Both the position numbers and the translations under genes were made by a program. Below are positions 52,789 to 62,744 of a stretch of DNA of 64,000 nucleotides, one piece after another. The notes under the pieces were generated by a model. That model made no database searches. It was not told where the DNA came from and saw only the letters and a program-made list of their open reading frames with translations. Position 1 is the first letter of the stretch; the number at the start of each line of letters is the position of its first letter. Source of the DNA: Sporomusa sp. KB1 (GTDB lineage: Bacteria > Bacillota > Negativicutes > Sporomusales > Sporomusaceae); assembly GCF_007830295.1 (NCBI RefSeq), contig NZ_VLKC01000002.1, positions 3,536,770-3,600,769 on the forward strand, given 5' to 3'.

Positions 52789-54285
52789 ATGTTGGAAAAG
52801 GTGGACTTAAAGAAAAAGATTAGTAAAATTGAGTATAAAGGTATGGTTGACGGAATACGCGAGCGACTGGGTGAACTACAGCGTCAGGCCAGGGATTTGG
52901 GAATTCCGGTGCTAATCGTTTTTGAGGGCTGGGATTCGGCAGGTAAGGGAACCTTAATTAATGAGCTTATTTTATCGCTTGACCCGCGTGGCTTTAATGT
53001 CTACTCGATCGGAGAACCCAATCAAGAAGAAGCTATGCGGCCTTATTTCTGGCGTTTCTGGAATAAAACCCCCCAAAGTGGGCGGCTGGTTATTTTGGAC
53101 AGAAGCTGGTACACTCAAATAGTAGCTGGACGCGTAAGTAAGAGTGCCAGCGCTCAGGAAACCGAAAAAAAGTTTTATGACAGCATCGCTTTTGAACGGC
53201 AGCTAGCAGATGCTGGGACACTTATCATCAAATTTTTCTTACATATTAGTGAAAAAGAACAGCGCAAACGGCTAAAAACATTAGAGCAAGATCCAGCTGC
53301 TGCCTGGCGGGTAACAGAGGTTGACTGGGAACAGCATCGGCAATATAATAAGTATCTGCCTGTTGTAGAAGAAATGCTGCAGCAGACAGATGCCAAGAGT
53401 GCTCCGTGGACTATTGTTGAGGCTCATGACCGGCGTTATGCTACCCTAAAGATTATTGCAACTGTGGTCCAAGCTATCGAGAAACAGTTGGCGCTTGTTG
53501 AGGCGGCTGGCTGTCCTGATGTTGCCGTTGTTGGCAACTCCTTGTCCGGGTTAGCCTCAGCCAAAATATTCACATCCTCTATTCTTGCCGGGGCGGACTT
53601 AACAAAAACCGTAAAGGATGCAGAGTATGAGAAAGTCATGAAATTGTACCAGACAAGGATAAGAGAACTGGAACACATTATCTATCAAAAACGCGTTCCG
53701 GTAGTAATTGCGTTTGAGGGCTGGGATGCTGCCGGCAAAGGGGGGGCAATCCGTCGCCTTACTGAGCATATGGACCCGCGCGGTTATACAGTTATTCCTA
53801 CCAGTGCGCCGACAGATGAGGAGAAAGCCCATCATTATTTATGGCGTTTCTGGCGTAATGTTCCTAAGGCGGGCCATATCGCCATTTTTGATCGCAGTTG
53901 GTATGGACGGGTATTGGTTGAGCGGGTGGAAGGTTTTTGCCTTGAAAGCGACTGGCGAAGGGCCTACAAAGAGATTAACGAAATGGAAGCACAATGGGTA
54001 AACTTTGGGACCGTACTTGTCAAGTGTTGGCTGCATATTGATAAAGAGGAACAAAAGAGACGATTTGAAGAACGCATGGCTAATCCCGGTAAACAGTGGA
54101 AAATAACCGGGGAAGATTGGCGCAACCGGGAACAGTGGGAATTGTATGAGGCAGCAGTGGATGAAATGTTTTTTCGCACAAGCACAAGCTATGCACCATG
54201 GACATTGGTGGAGGCAAATTCCAAGGAATTTGCCAGAGTCAAGGTTATTCAATCTGTAATTGAGGCAATTGAAGAAAAAATATAA
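52789..54285 (+). CDS. Polyphosphate:AMP phosphotransferase (two PPK2 domains)
   Basis: A 498-residue protein with two PPK2 domains in tandem. Each has a Walker A (FEGWDSAGKG near residue 46; FEGWDAAGKGG near 310) and a DRSWY lid motif. Two-domain PPK2 proteins (class II, PAP) phosphorylate AMP to ADP with polyphosphate. In the studied P. aeruginosa enzyme only the C-terminal domain is active; here both Walker motifs look intact. ATG 52789 is selected because GGGGGG stands 8 bp upstream. Confidence 0.92.
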   Translation: MLEKVDLKKKISKIEYKGMVDGIRERLGELQRQARDLGIPVLIVFEGWDSAGKGTLINELILSLDPRGFNVYSIGEPNQEEAMRPYFWRFWNKTPQSGRLVILDRSWYTQIVAGRVSKSASAQETEKKFYDSIAFERQLADAGTLIIKFFLHISEKEQRKRLKTLEQDPAAAWRVTEVDWEQHRQYNKYLPVVEEMLQQTDAKSAPWTIVEAHDRRYATLKIIATVVQAIEKQLALVEAAGCPDVAVVGNSLSGLASAKIFTSSILAGADLTKTVKDAEYEKVMKLYQTRIRELEHIIYQKRVPVVIAFEGWDAAGKGGAIRRLTEHMDPRGYTVIPTSAPTDEEKAHHYLWRFWRNVPKAGHIAIFDRSWYGRVLVERVEGFCLESDWRRAYKEINEMEAQWVNFGTVLVKCWLHIDKEEQKRRFEERMANPGKQWKITGEDWRNREQWELYEAAVDEMFFRTSTSYAPWTLVEANSKEFARVKVIQSVIEAIEEKI

Positions 54286-54328
54286 AGAAGGCAGGCTTTT
54301 CTGCCGGGGTAAAAGTAAAAAACAAAAA

Positions 54329-54351
54329 CCGGGATGCAAGCTGCATCCCGG
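54329..54351 (-). terminator. Terminator of the 54359-54823 gene
   Basis: CCGGGATGCAAGCTGCATCCCGG, a near-perfect palindrome. On the minus strand it is followed by TTTTTGTTTTTT; on the plus strand it may also end the PPK2 transcript. Confidence 0.8.
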
Positions 54352-54358
54352 CTGTTAA

Positions 54359-54823
54359 CTACCGCTGATTACTACGAGTATCTCTGTTTTTGAATTTCAT
54401 CCACAAAAAGCGTCCGGCCATAAATACTCCGGCTAATAGTATAACATTAAATAACATGCCGATAATGTTAGCAAACATGCCGGAACCACCGAATCCAAAC
54501 ATGCCACCCAGCATGCTGCCTAACAGCATACCACCGCCAAAGAGACCGGCGTTCCGAAGAAAGCTACTGCTGCTGTTTTGTTGTGCAGGTGCTTGCGTAT
54601 TAGATTTAGCTGCTGCGGCCGGTGCCTTTTCTCCGTAGCTTTGGGCCGGTGCCGAAGGTTTATATTCGGTAGTATTTGTAGTATTTTGGGAAGGCGCGGT
54701 TTGTGTGGTAGGTGGTTTTGCGGAAGGCGATGATACTTTGGATTTAGAGCCACTGACGGCCGCAAAGCTCACCGCATTAAAAGCAAACATAAACATAAAG
54801 ACAAGCAATATTATTTTTTTCAT
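54359..54823 (-). CDS. Exported Pro/Ala/Ser-rich protein with Gly-rich membrane segment
   Basis: A 154-residue protein. A signal peptide (KKIILLVFMFMFAFNAVSFAA) is followed by a Pro/Ser/Thr/Ala/Gln-rich spacer (about 25-85), a Gly/Met-rich hydrophobic hairpin (GLFGGGMLLGSMLGGMFGFGG) and a second membrane segment, with a basic tail. This is the layout of small Tim44-like or Yip1-like membrane proteins without their globular domain. Function is unknown. It is followed by its own terminator. The upstream gene on the same strand starts 7 bp before it. Confidence 0.6.
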   Translation of the reverse strand: MKKIILLVFMFMFAFNAVSFAAVSGSKSKVSSPSAKPPTTQTAPSQNTTNTTEYKPSAPAQSYGEKAPAAAAKSNTQAPAQQNSSSSFLRNAGLFGGGMLLGSMLGGMFGFGGSGMFANIIGMLFNVILLAGVFMAGRFLWMKFKNRDTRSNQR

Positions 54824-54829
54824 ATAAGG

Positions 54830-55108
54830 TTATTCCTCCTTGTGGGTTTTTACATCTTCAGGGAAAGTGTATATTTCAGCCAGACTGGATAATTCTCCTG
54901 ATAAATAACGGTCAATATCATGAACATCGACATAAAATGTACAAGCTACTTCCAAATACCCTTGTTCTTTGCCTTGGCTGAGATCTCTAATAGCTAACAG
55001 ACGTTCACGAAGGGCCAGGCAATCTTGCTCGGATGCGGTTACGTTAAGGGTTGCTAGAGGAATACCATATTCACGCAGTACATCTTGCAAGCTCATTCTC
55101 TCAGACAT
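54830..55108 (-). CDS. Hypothetical 92-residue protein
   Basis: A small soluble acidic protein without a recognised domain. It has a helical first half (LREYGIPLATLNVTASEQDCLALRERLLAIRDLSQG) and a strand-rich centre (YLEVACTFYVDVHDIDRYL). The RBS is AGGAGTG before ATG 55108. It is 6 bp from the exported protein gene and probably co-transcribed with it. Confidence 0.55.
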   Translation of the reverse strand: MSERMSLQDVLREYGIPLATLNVTASEQDCLALRERLLAIRDLSQGKEQGYLEVACTFYVDVHDIDRYLSGELSSLAEIYTFPEDVKTHKEE

Positions 55109-55276
55109 TAGTAATGATTCACTCCTATCTTTTTTTGTTAGCCAGTAAATACTGACAATACCAATGTAATATGAAAGTAAAAAAAAGTCAAGATCAATAG
55201 TAAAGGGATGGTTGCTGGCAGATATCCTTGTTATAATAGAAACTATAATTTAAGTTGTAGTAAGTGAGGTTACACT

Positions 55277-55492
55277 ATGCGCAAATTTGTAAATGTTACC
55301 GAGAGTATTTTTACTCCGCTTGAGCCGCGGCGTGCGGGCATTTTGGGGGAAGAATGTCTGGTAGCTGTCCGTTTTGTGGAGAGCCGCAGTGAGACTGCAG
55401 GTTGGCTTTATGAATATGAAGTAACCGGCGAGGTGGGTAAGGTGGAAAAGTTTTTTGCCAGAATTAAAGATATTGAGAAGAAACGGGGCTAG
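55277..55492 (+). CDS. Hypothetical 71-residue protein
   Basis: A small charged protein (VNVTESIFTPLEPRRAGILGEECLVAVRF) with no known domain. The start has GTGAGG just before it. Two TATAAT-like hexamers precede it (55232, 55244) but no convincing -35. A large inverted repeat follows the stop. No function can be suggested. Confidence 0.5.
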   Translation: MRKFVNVTESIFTPLEPRRAGILGEECLVAVRFVESRSETAGWLYEYEVTGEVGKVEKFFARIKDIEKKRG

Positions 55493-55510
55493 GACCGAAG
55501 TTTACAGGCC

Positions 55511-55584
55511 CAGGCGGGTGGTGTGTTGACAACGCTCCACCACTAGCGTTTGACTTCCGCTTTTGCCAACACACCACCCGCCTG
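55511..55584. repeat. Perfect 18-bp inverted repeat with inner hairpin
   Basis: CAGGCGGGTGGTGTGTTG (55511-55528) and its exact inverse (55567-55584) flank a 38-base loop that has its own stem, AACGCT/AGCGTT. It lies between the 71-residue gene and citXG. It may be an RNA structure, a terminator-like cruciform (AAAAATC follows) or a regulator site. Confidence 0.7.
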
Positions 55585-55665
55585 CAAAAATCTTTAACGC
55601 GTTGTATATAGTTATTGATAGAATTTTATATTTTTGAACAACTGTGGTAAAATTGGCGGAGATTT

Positions 55666-57069
55666 ATGAGGGGAGATGGGCAGTTGCAGCAAGTAACGTT
55701 AACAGACGTTTTAGAGGCCAAAGAACGACTGGCTTCTCTTCAGGCTGAATTACGCAGCATTCATAAAATTCCTATTATCAGTATTACCACCAATATTCCA
55801 GGGGCAGTCAAAGATAGTACGGAAAGCCGAAATCTGTTGCGGCTGGCTGCTGACCGGGTTAGGAGTATGTCCAGGGAACAAGGCTTTTCTATTGTTGAAG
55901 AACGATTTATTTATCCGCTAACGGGGCCAACTGCTGTACTGGCTGTTGCTGGCGACCCGGACAAGCTAAAATTAGCTTGTATCACTATTGAAGAGTCAGG
56001 ATATTTTGCCAGACTTTTTGATCTCGATGTATTTGATGCCGCTGGCAGACAAATCTCCCGCCGTGGTTTAGGACAGACAGAACGTACTTGCTTTTTGTGT
56101 AATCAATCGGCAGTTTTATGCCGGCGCTTAGGTAGCCACGCCAGTCAGGACATTATGAACAATGTTGGTGAGAGGTTATCTTCCTTCGTTGCTGCAGCTA
56201 CTAATCCATGGCCGAAAGCCGTATGGGATATTGGTTCCTGGGCGTTGGAGGCTATGCTGATGGAAGCGGCATGTACACCATCGCCAGGGTTGGTAGACCG
56301 TGATAATGCCGGTGCTCACCGGGATATGGACTTTTTTACGTTTTTGATGAGCAGCAGCGCCCTTGCTGGTACGATGTTCCGCTGTGCTGCTGCCGGCTAT
56401 CAGCATCAAGGCTTGCTTCAGGATTTACTACCGGTGCTGCGTTATATCGGTAAAGACGGTGAACAGCAGATGCTGCACGCAACCTGCGGGGTTAATACGC
56501 AAAAGGGACTTGTGTTTTTACTAGGTATTCTTGCGGCGGCCACTGCTTACACGACAAAGCTGGCAAGTGGTGTAGCTGCTGCACAAATTCTTGATACAGC
56601 CGCTGCCATTACAAGGGGAATTGTCGCGCGCGAGCTTGCGCCGCTTGCCGGGGGACTAGGTAACGCTAAACTGACAGCCGGAGAAAATTTATATGTACAG
56701 TATGGCGTGACGGGTATTAGGGGTGAAATAGAAGCCGGTATACCCAGTATAAGAGAGTATGGGCTGCCGGCAGTAACGGCAGCGTTAGAACAAGGTTTAT
56801 CGCTCAATGATGCTCTGGTGCATACGCTCATGAGTTTGATGACAGTTGTGCAGGATACTACCATTTTACACCGTCATGGGATGGAGGTTTTGCTAACTGT
56901 GCAAAACCAGGCTAAACAAATCATCGCTCAGGGTGGTATGCTTTCTGACGTGGGTAGGAAGCAAATTAGTGCCCTTGATCAAAGCTTTATTGAACGTAAT
57001 ATTAGTCCTGGCGGCGTTGCAGATTTAGTAGCAGCCACCTATTTTTTGCATCTAACGGCAAAAGCATAA
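55666..57069 (+). CDS. CitX-CitG fusion (citrate lyase prosthetic-group synthesis)
   Basis: A 467-residue two-domain protein. The first 170 residues match CitX (TDVLEAKERLASLQAELRS; TTNIPGAVKDS), which transfers the phosphoribosyl-dephospho-CoA group to the lyase acyl carrier protein. The rest matches CitG (TPSPGLVDRDNAGAHRDMDFFTFLMSS), which makes that prosthetic group. Fused CitXG proteins are known. No citrate lyase or malonate decarboxylase gene is in the window, so its client is elsewhere. ATG 55666 follows GGCGGAG; a TTG at 55684 after GGGGAGATGGG is an alternative start. Confidence 0.88.
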   Translation: MRGDGQLQQVTLTDVLEAKERLASLQAELRSIHKIPIISITTNIPGAVKDSTESRNLLRLAADRVRSMSREQGFSIVEERFIYPLTGPTAVLAVAGDPDKLKLACITIEESGYFARLFDLDVFDAAGRQISRRGLGQTERTCFLCNQSAVLCRRLGSHASQDIMNNVGERLSSFVAAATNPWPKAVWDIGSWALEAMLMEAACTPSPGLVDRDNAGAHRDMDFFTFLMSSSALAGTMFRCAAAGYQHQGLLQDLLPVLRYIGKDGEQQMLHATCGVNTQKGLVFLLGILAAATAYTTKLASGVAAAQILDTAAAITRGIVARELAPLAGGLGNAKLTAGENLYVQYGVTGIRGEIEAGIPSIREYGLPAVTAALEQGLSLNDALVHTLMSLMTVVQDTTILHRHGMEVLLTVQNQAKQIIAQGGMLSDVGRKQISALDQSFIERNISPGGVADLVAATYFLHLTAKA

Positions 57070-57174
57070 GCTTGTGCCGCAACTGGAGATATCGTAGCAA
57101 TGGTATGGTAGTTATGGGTTGTTAGTATGTTGTTCTAAAGCGTGAAAACGGCAGGCTTTATTTTTATCCAATAA

Positions 57175-58845
<1,671 letters not shown>

Positions 58846-58862
58846 TAGAACATAAAAATCAG

Positions 58863-58934
58863 AGATTGCTATGCTGTTGTGCACGATGACTCCAGGTAAC
58901 TTACTTGTCATTGCAAACAATAGTTTAGCAATCT
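58863..58934. repeat. Palindromic intergenic repeat, copy 2
   Basis: A 72-bp imperfect palindrome starting AGATTGCT and ending AGCAATCT, like the element at 854-923. It lies between the ABC-F and GNAT genes. Confidence 0.65.
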
Positions 58935-59032
58935 TTTTTTTACGAGAAAGTAACCTTTCTGGCAGGGTAAAAAAGTCGGCTCTAACTAATAATAATTTTA
59001 AGTGTGCTAAAACTGTTACTAGGGAGAATGAT

Positions 59033-60064
59033 ATGTCGAAAAAGCCATTTACTAATGTGACAATCGAAAAAGTACAGCGTTCTGATTTAGAGCAACTGGA
59101 AAAATTATTTGCCACTGCCTTTGCCGGAGAAGTTGATCTTCAGCAAATTAAGCGCCGCATCCGTCGGGCTCGGCAGTTTTATTATATTTTGCAGCCGTTA
59201 AGTAAGTTTTCTGGCTGGATAAAAAACCATTTCGATGTATATGCTGTAAAAATCGCCGGGCAGGTAGTGGGATTTATTCAGCTATCGTATCTTAACTCTG
59301 CACAATTGCATATTGATTACATTGCATTCAGTAAGCAATATCGCGGGCAGGGTTTGGGCAGATGGGTTCTAACTACGCTGCTTGAGACTGTTGCTGATGC
59401 CAATAATCAGGATGTTGTACTTGAAGTTCGGGTTGACAATCCGGCATACAAATTGTATCAACGTTTGGGATTTAGGTCAGTAACGGAAATACTGCATTAT
59501 GAAATGATCTTAGGCGGTACTACCAGCTCATTACCGTCACCGGATGATGAATTGCCTGGATTTCGGAAACTTACAGCGAAGGATCGAGGCCAATTATACC
59601 GATTATATAAGGCCTCAGTACCACCTGGTTTGCGGCGAGTCATTAAACGCAGCTATAGAGAGTTTAATCCCAGTATGCTGGTTAGGCATTTGGATTGGGC
59701 AAAAAACTATTTGATGCGCAAACAGAAAACCAATTTCGTTGTTGAGCAGTCTGATAAAATAGTGGCATTAGTAACAATCAGTAGTTATGTTAAAACCCAA
59801 AATTATATAATCAGTCTTATCATTCACCAGTCCTATGAATATCTGCGTCCTGCGCTGCTAAAAAAGGCCATTAATTTGATTGAAGCCAGCCATAAGCAAG
59901 GGGTAATAAGTATCACCATTTATAGTGACGATCCCGCTAAACAAGCCACTTTAGAGCAGCTTGGATTTAATAGAGATGCAGCCTATTACCTGATGTTTTA
60001 CCCAGCGGCAAAAAAACGTAAAGAAACAGTAAGGGCAAGGTCACAAAACACAAGCGGTAAGTAA
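59033..60064 (+). CDS. GNAT-family acetyltransferase with C-terminal extension
   Basis: A 343-residue protein. The first 160 residues form a GNAT domain with acetyl-CoA motif QYRGQGLGRWVLTTLLE and a C-terminal DNPAYKLYQRLGF. The second half resembles a weaker, diverged GNAT-like repeat (TLEQLGFNRDAAYYLM near the end). ATG 59033 follows AGGGAGA; the frame continues upstream through the palindromic repeat, which is not coding. Substrate is unknown. Confidence 0.82.
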   Translation: MSKKPFTNVTIEKVQRSDLEQLEKLFATAFAGEVDLQQIKRRIRRARQFYYILQPLSKFSGWIKNHFDVYAVKIAGQVVGFIQLSYLNSAQLHIDYIAFSKQYRGQGLGRWVLTTLLETVADANNQDVVLEVRVDNPAYKLYQRLGFRSVTEILHYEMILGGTTSSLPSPDDELPGFRKLTAKDRGQLYRLYKASVPPGLRRVIKRSYREFNPSMLVRHLDWAKNYLMRKQKTNFVVEQSDKIVALVTISSYVKTQNYIISLIIHQSYEYLRPALLKKAINLIEASHKQGVISITIYSDDPAKQATLEQLGFNRDAAYYLMFYPAAKKRKETVRARSQNTSGK

Positions 60065-60209
60065 AAGTAAGAAAACATTGCTTAAGATTTTTAGTCTTAG
60101 TAGTAGGTGTTTTATAACGTCGCGCGTAAAACCCCGAATTTCTCCTTTCAAAAGTTTAAATATAAGTCTATACTAAAGTATAGAGAGCATTTCAATAGGG
60201 AGATATGTT

Positions 60210-61328
60210 ATGCCAACTATCACCAAAACCATATCCGTAAAAATTGATGACCCGACTAAAACCAAACTGGAAGCATTACAGGACTTACTCACCATTAGTG
60301 CGGACTTATCGCGCTACTACGTTGCTAAAATGGAAGCTTTAGACACAGAGTCAAAGAAAGTCCTACATACTGAAACCTACAACGAAGTCAAAACCATGTT
60401 TCCTGACATTCCTACCGGGCTCATTCAGACCATCCGGGACAAGTCGCTGGAAACATACAAATCCTACAAAGCCCAGTTAAAGAAGGGTAAAAAAGCAAGT
60501 CTACCGGAATTCAAACACCCTGTAGTTAGATTTGACGGCAGGACATTTACCTTGCACACAACCGAAAAATGTTTCACCTACTTTGTATCGGTCAGCACCC
60601 GGCAGAAGCGGGTTATGCTGCCTGTACAGTACGGTCATTTTCAAGCGAAAATACTGGATAAGCTGTCTGCTGGCGAATACAAATTCTGTATTGCTGAACT
60701 ATCATTCAGCTATCGGCTTAATTGCTATGTCCTGAATATTAGCTATAAATATGACGTGCCGGAAAAAGAAACATCAGCCGTCATGGGTATTGACCTGGGT
60801 ATTACTAATCTCGCTGTCCTTGCCGTGCCTGGGCAGTTACATAAATTTTTCAGTGGTAAATGCTATAATCAAAAGCGTAGTCACTATGCAAACCTTCGGC
60901 GTAAGCTTGGCAAGAAAAAACTCTTGAAAAAGATTAAGTCTATCGGAAACAAAGAACAACGGTACATGAAGGATGTAAACCACAAAATCAGTAGGCAGAT
61001 TGTTGATACTGCCAAACAGTATAATGCAGTTATCCAGTTGGAGGATTTGTCCAACATTAGAGAGCGTGTCAAGTTCTCGCGTAAAATGAACCGCAAACTG
61101 CATAACTGGAACTTCTACCAACTACGTTCCTTCATAGAATACAAAGCCATGGCCGAAGGGTTAAAAGTGGTACAGATAAGCCCGAAGTATACTTCTCAAC
61201 GTTGCCATATATGCGGTCATACCGAAAAAGGCAACAGGCTAAATCAGGCAACTTTTCAGTGTAAAGCCTGTGGCTATCAGGCAAATGCAGACTTCAATGC
61301 TAGTATGAATATTGCTATAGCTGGCTAA
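60210..61328 (+). CDS. tnpB: TnpB (RNA-guided nuclease of IS200/IS605-type elements)
   Basis: A 372-residue TnpB protein. The RuvC-like catalytic residues are D195 (GIDLGI), E278 (QLEDLS) and D361 (ADFNAS), all present. The zinc finger has C332, C335, C351 and C354. TnpB cuts DNA guided by an RNA transcribed from the element's right end. The RBS is AGGGAGAT. The protein is intact and should be active if its RNA is made. No tnpA occurs beside it. Confidence 0.93.
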   Translation: MPTITKTISVKIDDPTKTKLEALQDLLTISADLSRYYVAKMEALDTESKKVLHTETYNEVKTMFPDIPTGLIQTIRDKSLETYKSYKAQLKKGKKASLPEFKHPVVRFDGRTFTLHTTEKCFTYFVSVSTRQKRVMLPVQYGHFQAKILDKLSAGEYKFCIAELSFSYRLNCYVLNISYKYDVPEKETSAVMGIDLGITNLAVLAVPGQLHKFFSGKCYNQKRSHYANLRRKLGKKKLLKKIKSIGNKEQRYMKDVNHKISRQIVDTAKQYNAVIQLEDLSNIRERVKFSRKMNRKLHNWNFYQLRSFIEYKAMAEGLKVVQISPKYTSQRCHICGHTEKGNRLNQATFQCKACGYQANADFNASMNIAIAG

Positions 61329-61491
61329 ATGTCGGTTACAGCGGGCTACTGTGAATCTAGTCCAGCCAACTGGCTGTCGTCAGGCGTAAACTCGCAGACG
61401 GCTAACCGGGGACGATGAGAAGCTACTGTTTAGGCAGAAGGCTTGGAGTTACCACCGGAAGCCGCGTGGCCTTGTGCCCGCGGTAGTTCAC
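61329..61491 (+). ncRNA. Predicted omega RNA (right-end guide RNA scaffold) of tnpB
   Basis: The region after the tnpB stop is non-coding and can fold extensively. It ends in a stem CCGCG-t-GGC / GCC-CGCGG (61462-61483) and GTAGTTCAC, the common 3' end of TnpB RNA scaffolds. The guide would be the roughly 20 bases after 61491. The 5' end may lie inside tnpB. Confidence 0.65.
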
Positions 61492-61545
61492 AAACAATGT
61501 CAAAATAATATAGGTATGACTTCTGACTATAGTAGGGGGGCTACC

Positions 61546-62013
61546 ATGTTTAAAAATATGAGGCGCAAGGAACGGCAGAGTACAGAGGAATGCGCAGTTG
61601 CTATACTCGAAAAATGTGAGTATGGCGTATTAGCCACAGTAAGCCAGGACGGATATTCCTATGGTGTTCCACTGAGCTATATCTATAAGGACGCCAGTAT
61701 CTACTTCCATAGCGCTGCTGTAGGACACAAATTAGATAATATAGCCGCTAACCACAACGTTTCTTTTTGTGTTGTTGGTGAGAAACAGTCATTGCCGGAA
61801 AAATTTACGACAAGCTATGAAAGCGTTGTCATCTTTGGGCAGGCAAGTCAAGTAACCGGAGAAGAAAAAAAGGCTGCATTACTTGCGATATTGGCTAAAT
61901 ATTCGCCTGCTTATATGGAAAAAGGGAAAGCATATATTGAAAATAGTGAGGACAAGACAACCGTAATAAAAATTACTATCGAGCATATGACTGGCAAAGT
62001 GAGGCCGCAGTAA
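61546..62013 (+). CDS. Pyridoxamine 5'-phosphate oxidase-fold protein (Nim-like)
   Basis: A 155-residue split-barrel FMN protein. MRRKERQSTEECAVAILEKCEYGVLATVSQDGYSYGVPLSYIY and the following HSAAVGHKLDNIAANHNVSFCVVG are typical of the Nim (nitroimidazole reductase) branch. It probably binds FMN and reduces small nitro compounds or other electrophiles; the natural substrate is unknown. ATG 61546 follows TAGGGGGG; upstream frame lies in the tnpB right end. It is 5 bp from the aldolase gene. Confidence 0.85.
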   Translation: MFKNMRRKERQSTEECAVAILEKCEYGVLATVSQDGYSYGVPLSYIYKDASIYFHSAAVGHKLDNIAANHNVSFCVVGEKQSLPEKFTTSYESVVIFGQASQVTGEEKKAALLAILAKYSPAYMEKGKAYIENSEDKTTVIKITIEHMTGKVRPQ

Positions 62014-62018
62014 AGAAA

Positions 62019-62723
62019 ATGACAGAAGATGAACTTAAACAACAAATATGTCAAATCGGCAAGCGCATGTACGACAGTGGTTTCGTTGCCGCAAATGACG
62101 GAAATATCAGTGTTAAGCTAAGTGAAAATGAGGTTCTTACCACTCCAACTGGGGTAAGTAAAGGGTTTATGACACCGGAAATGCTGGTGCGGGTGGATAG
62201 CGAGGGCCAGGTGCTGGCTGCTGCCGACAGCTGGCGTCCGTCATCGGAACTAAAGATGCATCTACGAGTATATAAGGAGCGTCCTGATGTACAAGCGGTT
62301 GTTCATGCTCACCCGCCGTATGCCACTACATTTGCGATTGCCCGTACTCCCCTCAATAAACCGCTCATTGCCGAGGCTGTCGTAAGTCTTGGCTGTGTGC
62401 CTGTAGCAGAGTATGGCACCCCTTCCACCAATGAGGTTCCTGATGCGGTGGCACGTTACCTGGAACATTTTGATGCAGTATTGTTAGCAAATCATGGCGC
62501 ATTAGCCTGGGGGCAAGATTTACTTACTGCCTATCATAAGCTGGAATCGGTGGAGTTTTATGCCAAGTTGACGTTTTTGTCAACACAATTAGGCATAGCT
62601 CATGAATTATCCACCACTCAAATTGAAACCTTATACGAAATCAGAAAGAAGCTGGCATTACCTGGCCGTCATCCGGGTAATAGCTGTGGAGTAGAGTGTA
62701 GTTTGCCATGTAACAGATTTTGA
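62019..62723 (+). CDS. Class II aldolase/adducin-family protein
   Basis: A 234-residue protein with the family metal site: SSELKMHLRVYKE, VVHAHPPYATTFA and LLANHGALAWG supply the histidines. FucA-like enzymes split fuculose 1-phosphate or related sugar phosphates. The fit of N-terminal GFVAANDGNISVKL is good. It starts 5 bp after the Nim-like gene, without a clear RBS of its own, so coupling is likely. Substrate cannot be assigned. Confidence 0.87.
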   Translation: MTEDELKQQICQIGKRMYDSGFVAANDGNISVKLSENEVLTTPTGVSKGFMTPEMLVRVDSEGQVLAAADSWRPSSELKMHLRVYKERPDVQAVVHAHPPYATTFAIARTPLNKPLIAEAVVSLGCVPVAEYGTPSTNEVPDAVARYLEHFDAVLLANHGALAWGQDLLTAYHKLESVEFYAKLTFLSTQLGIAHELSTTQIETLYEIRKKLALPGRHPGNSCGVECSLPCNRF

Positions 62724-62744
62724 TTTTTTGCAGGAGGTATTGTT

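Larger units (their letters stand above)
60100..61491 (+). mobile_element. IS200/IS605-type element with tnpB only
   Basis: The tnpB gene is flanked by a left side with hairpin TCTATACT/AGTATAGA (about 60163-60182) and a right end with a hairpin at 61461-61483 and the terminal GTAGTTCAC at 61483-61491, as in many tnpB elements. No TnpA transposase is present, so it depends on help in trans. The left boundary is only approximate. Confidence 0.65.

Noticed and set aside
55493..55665. tRNA or rRNA gene in the inverted-repeat region
   Set aside because: The stem is a simple inverted repeat without cloverleaf features; no tRNA was recognised anywhere in the window.
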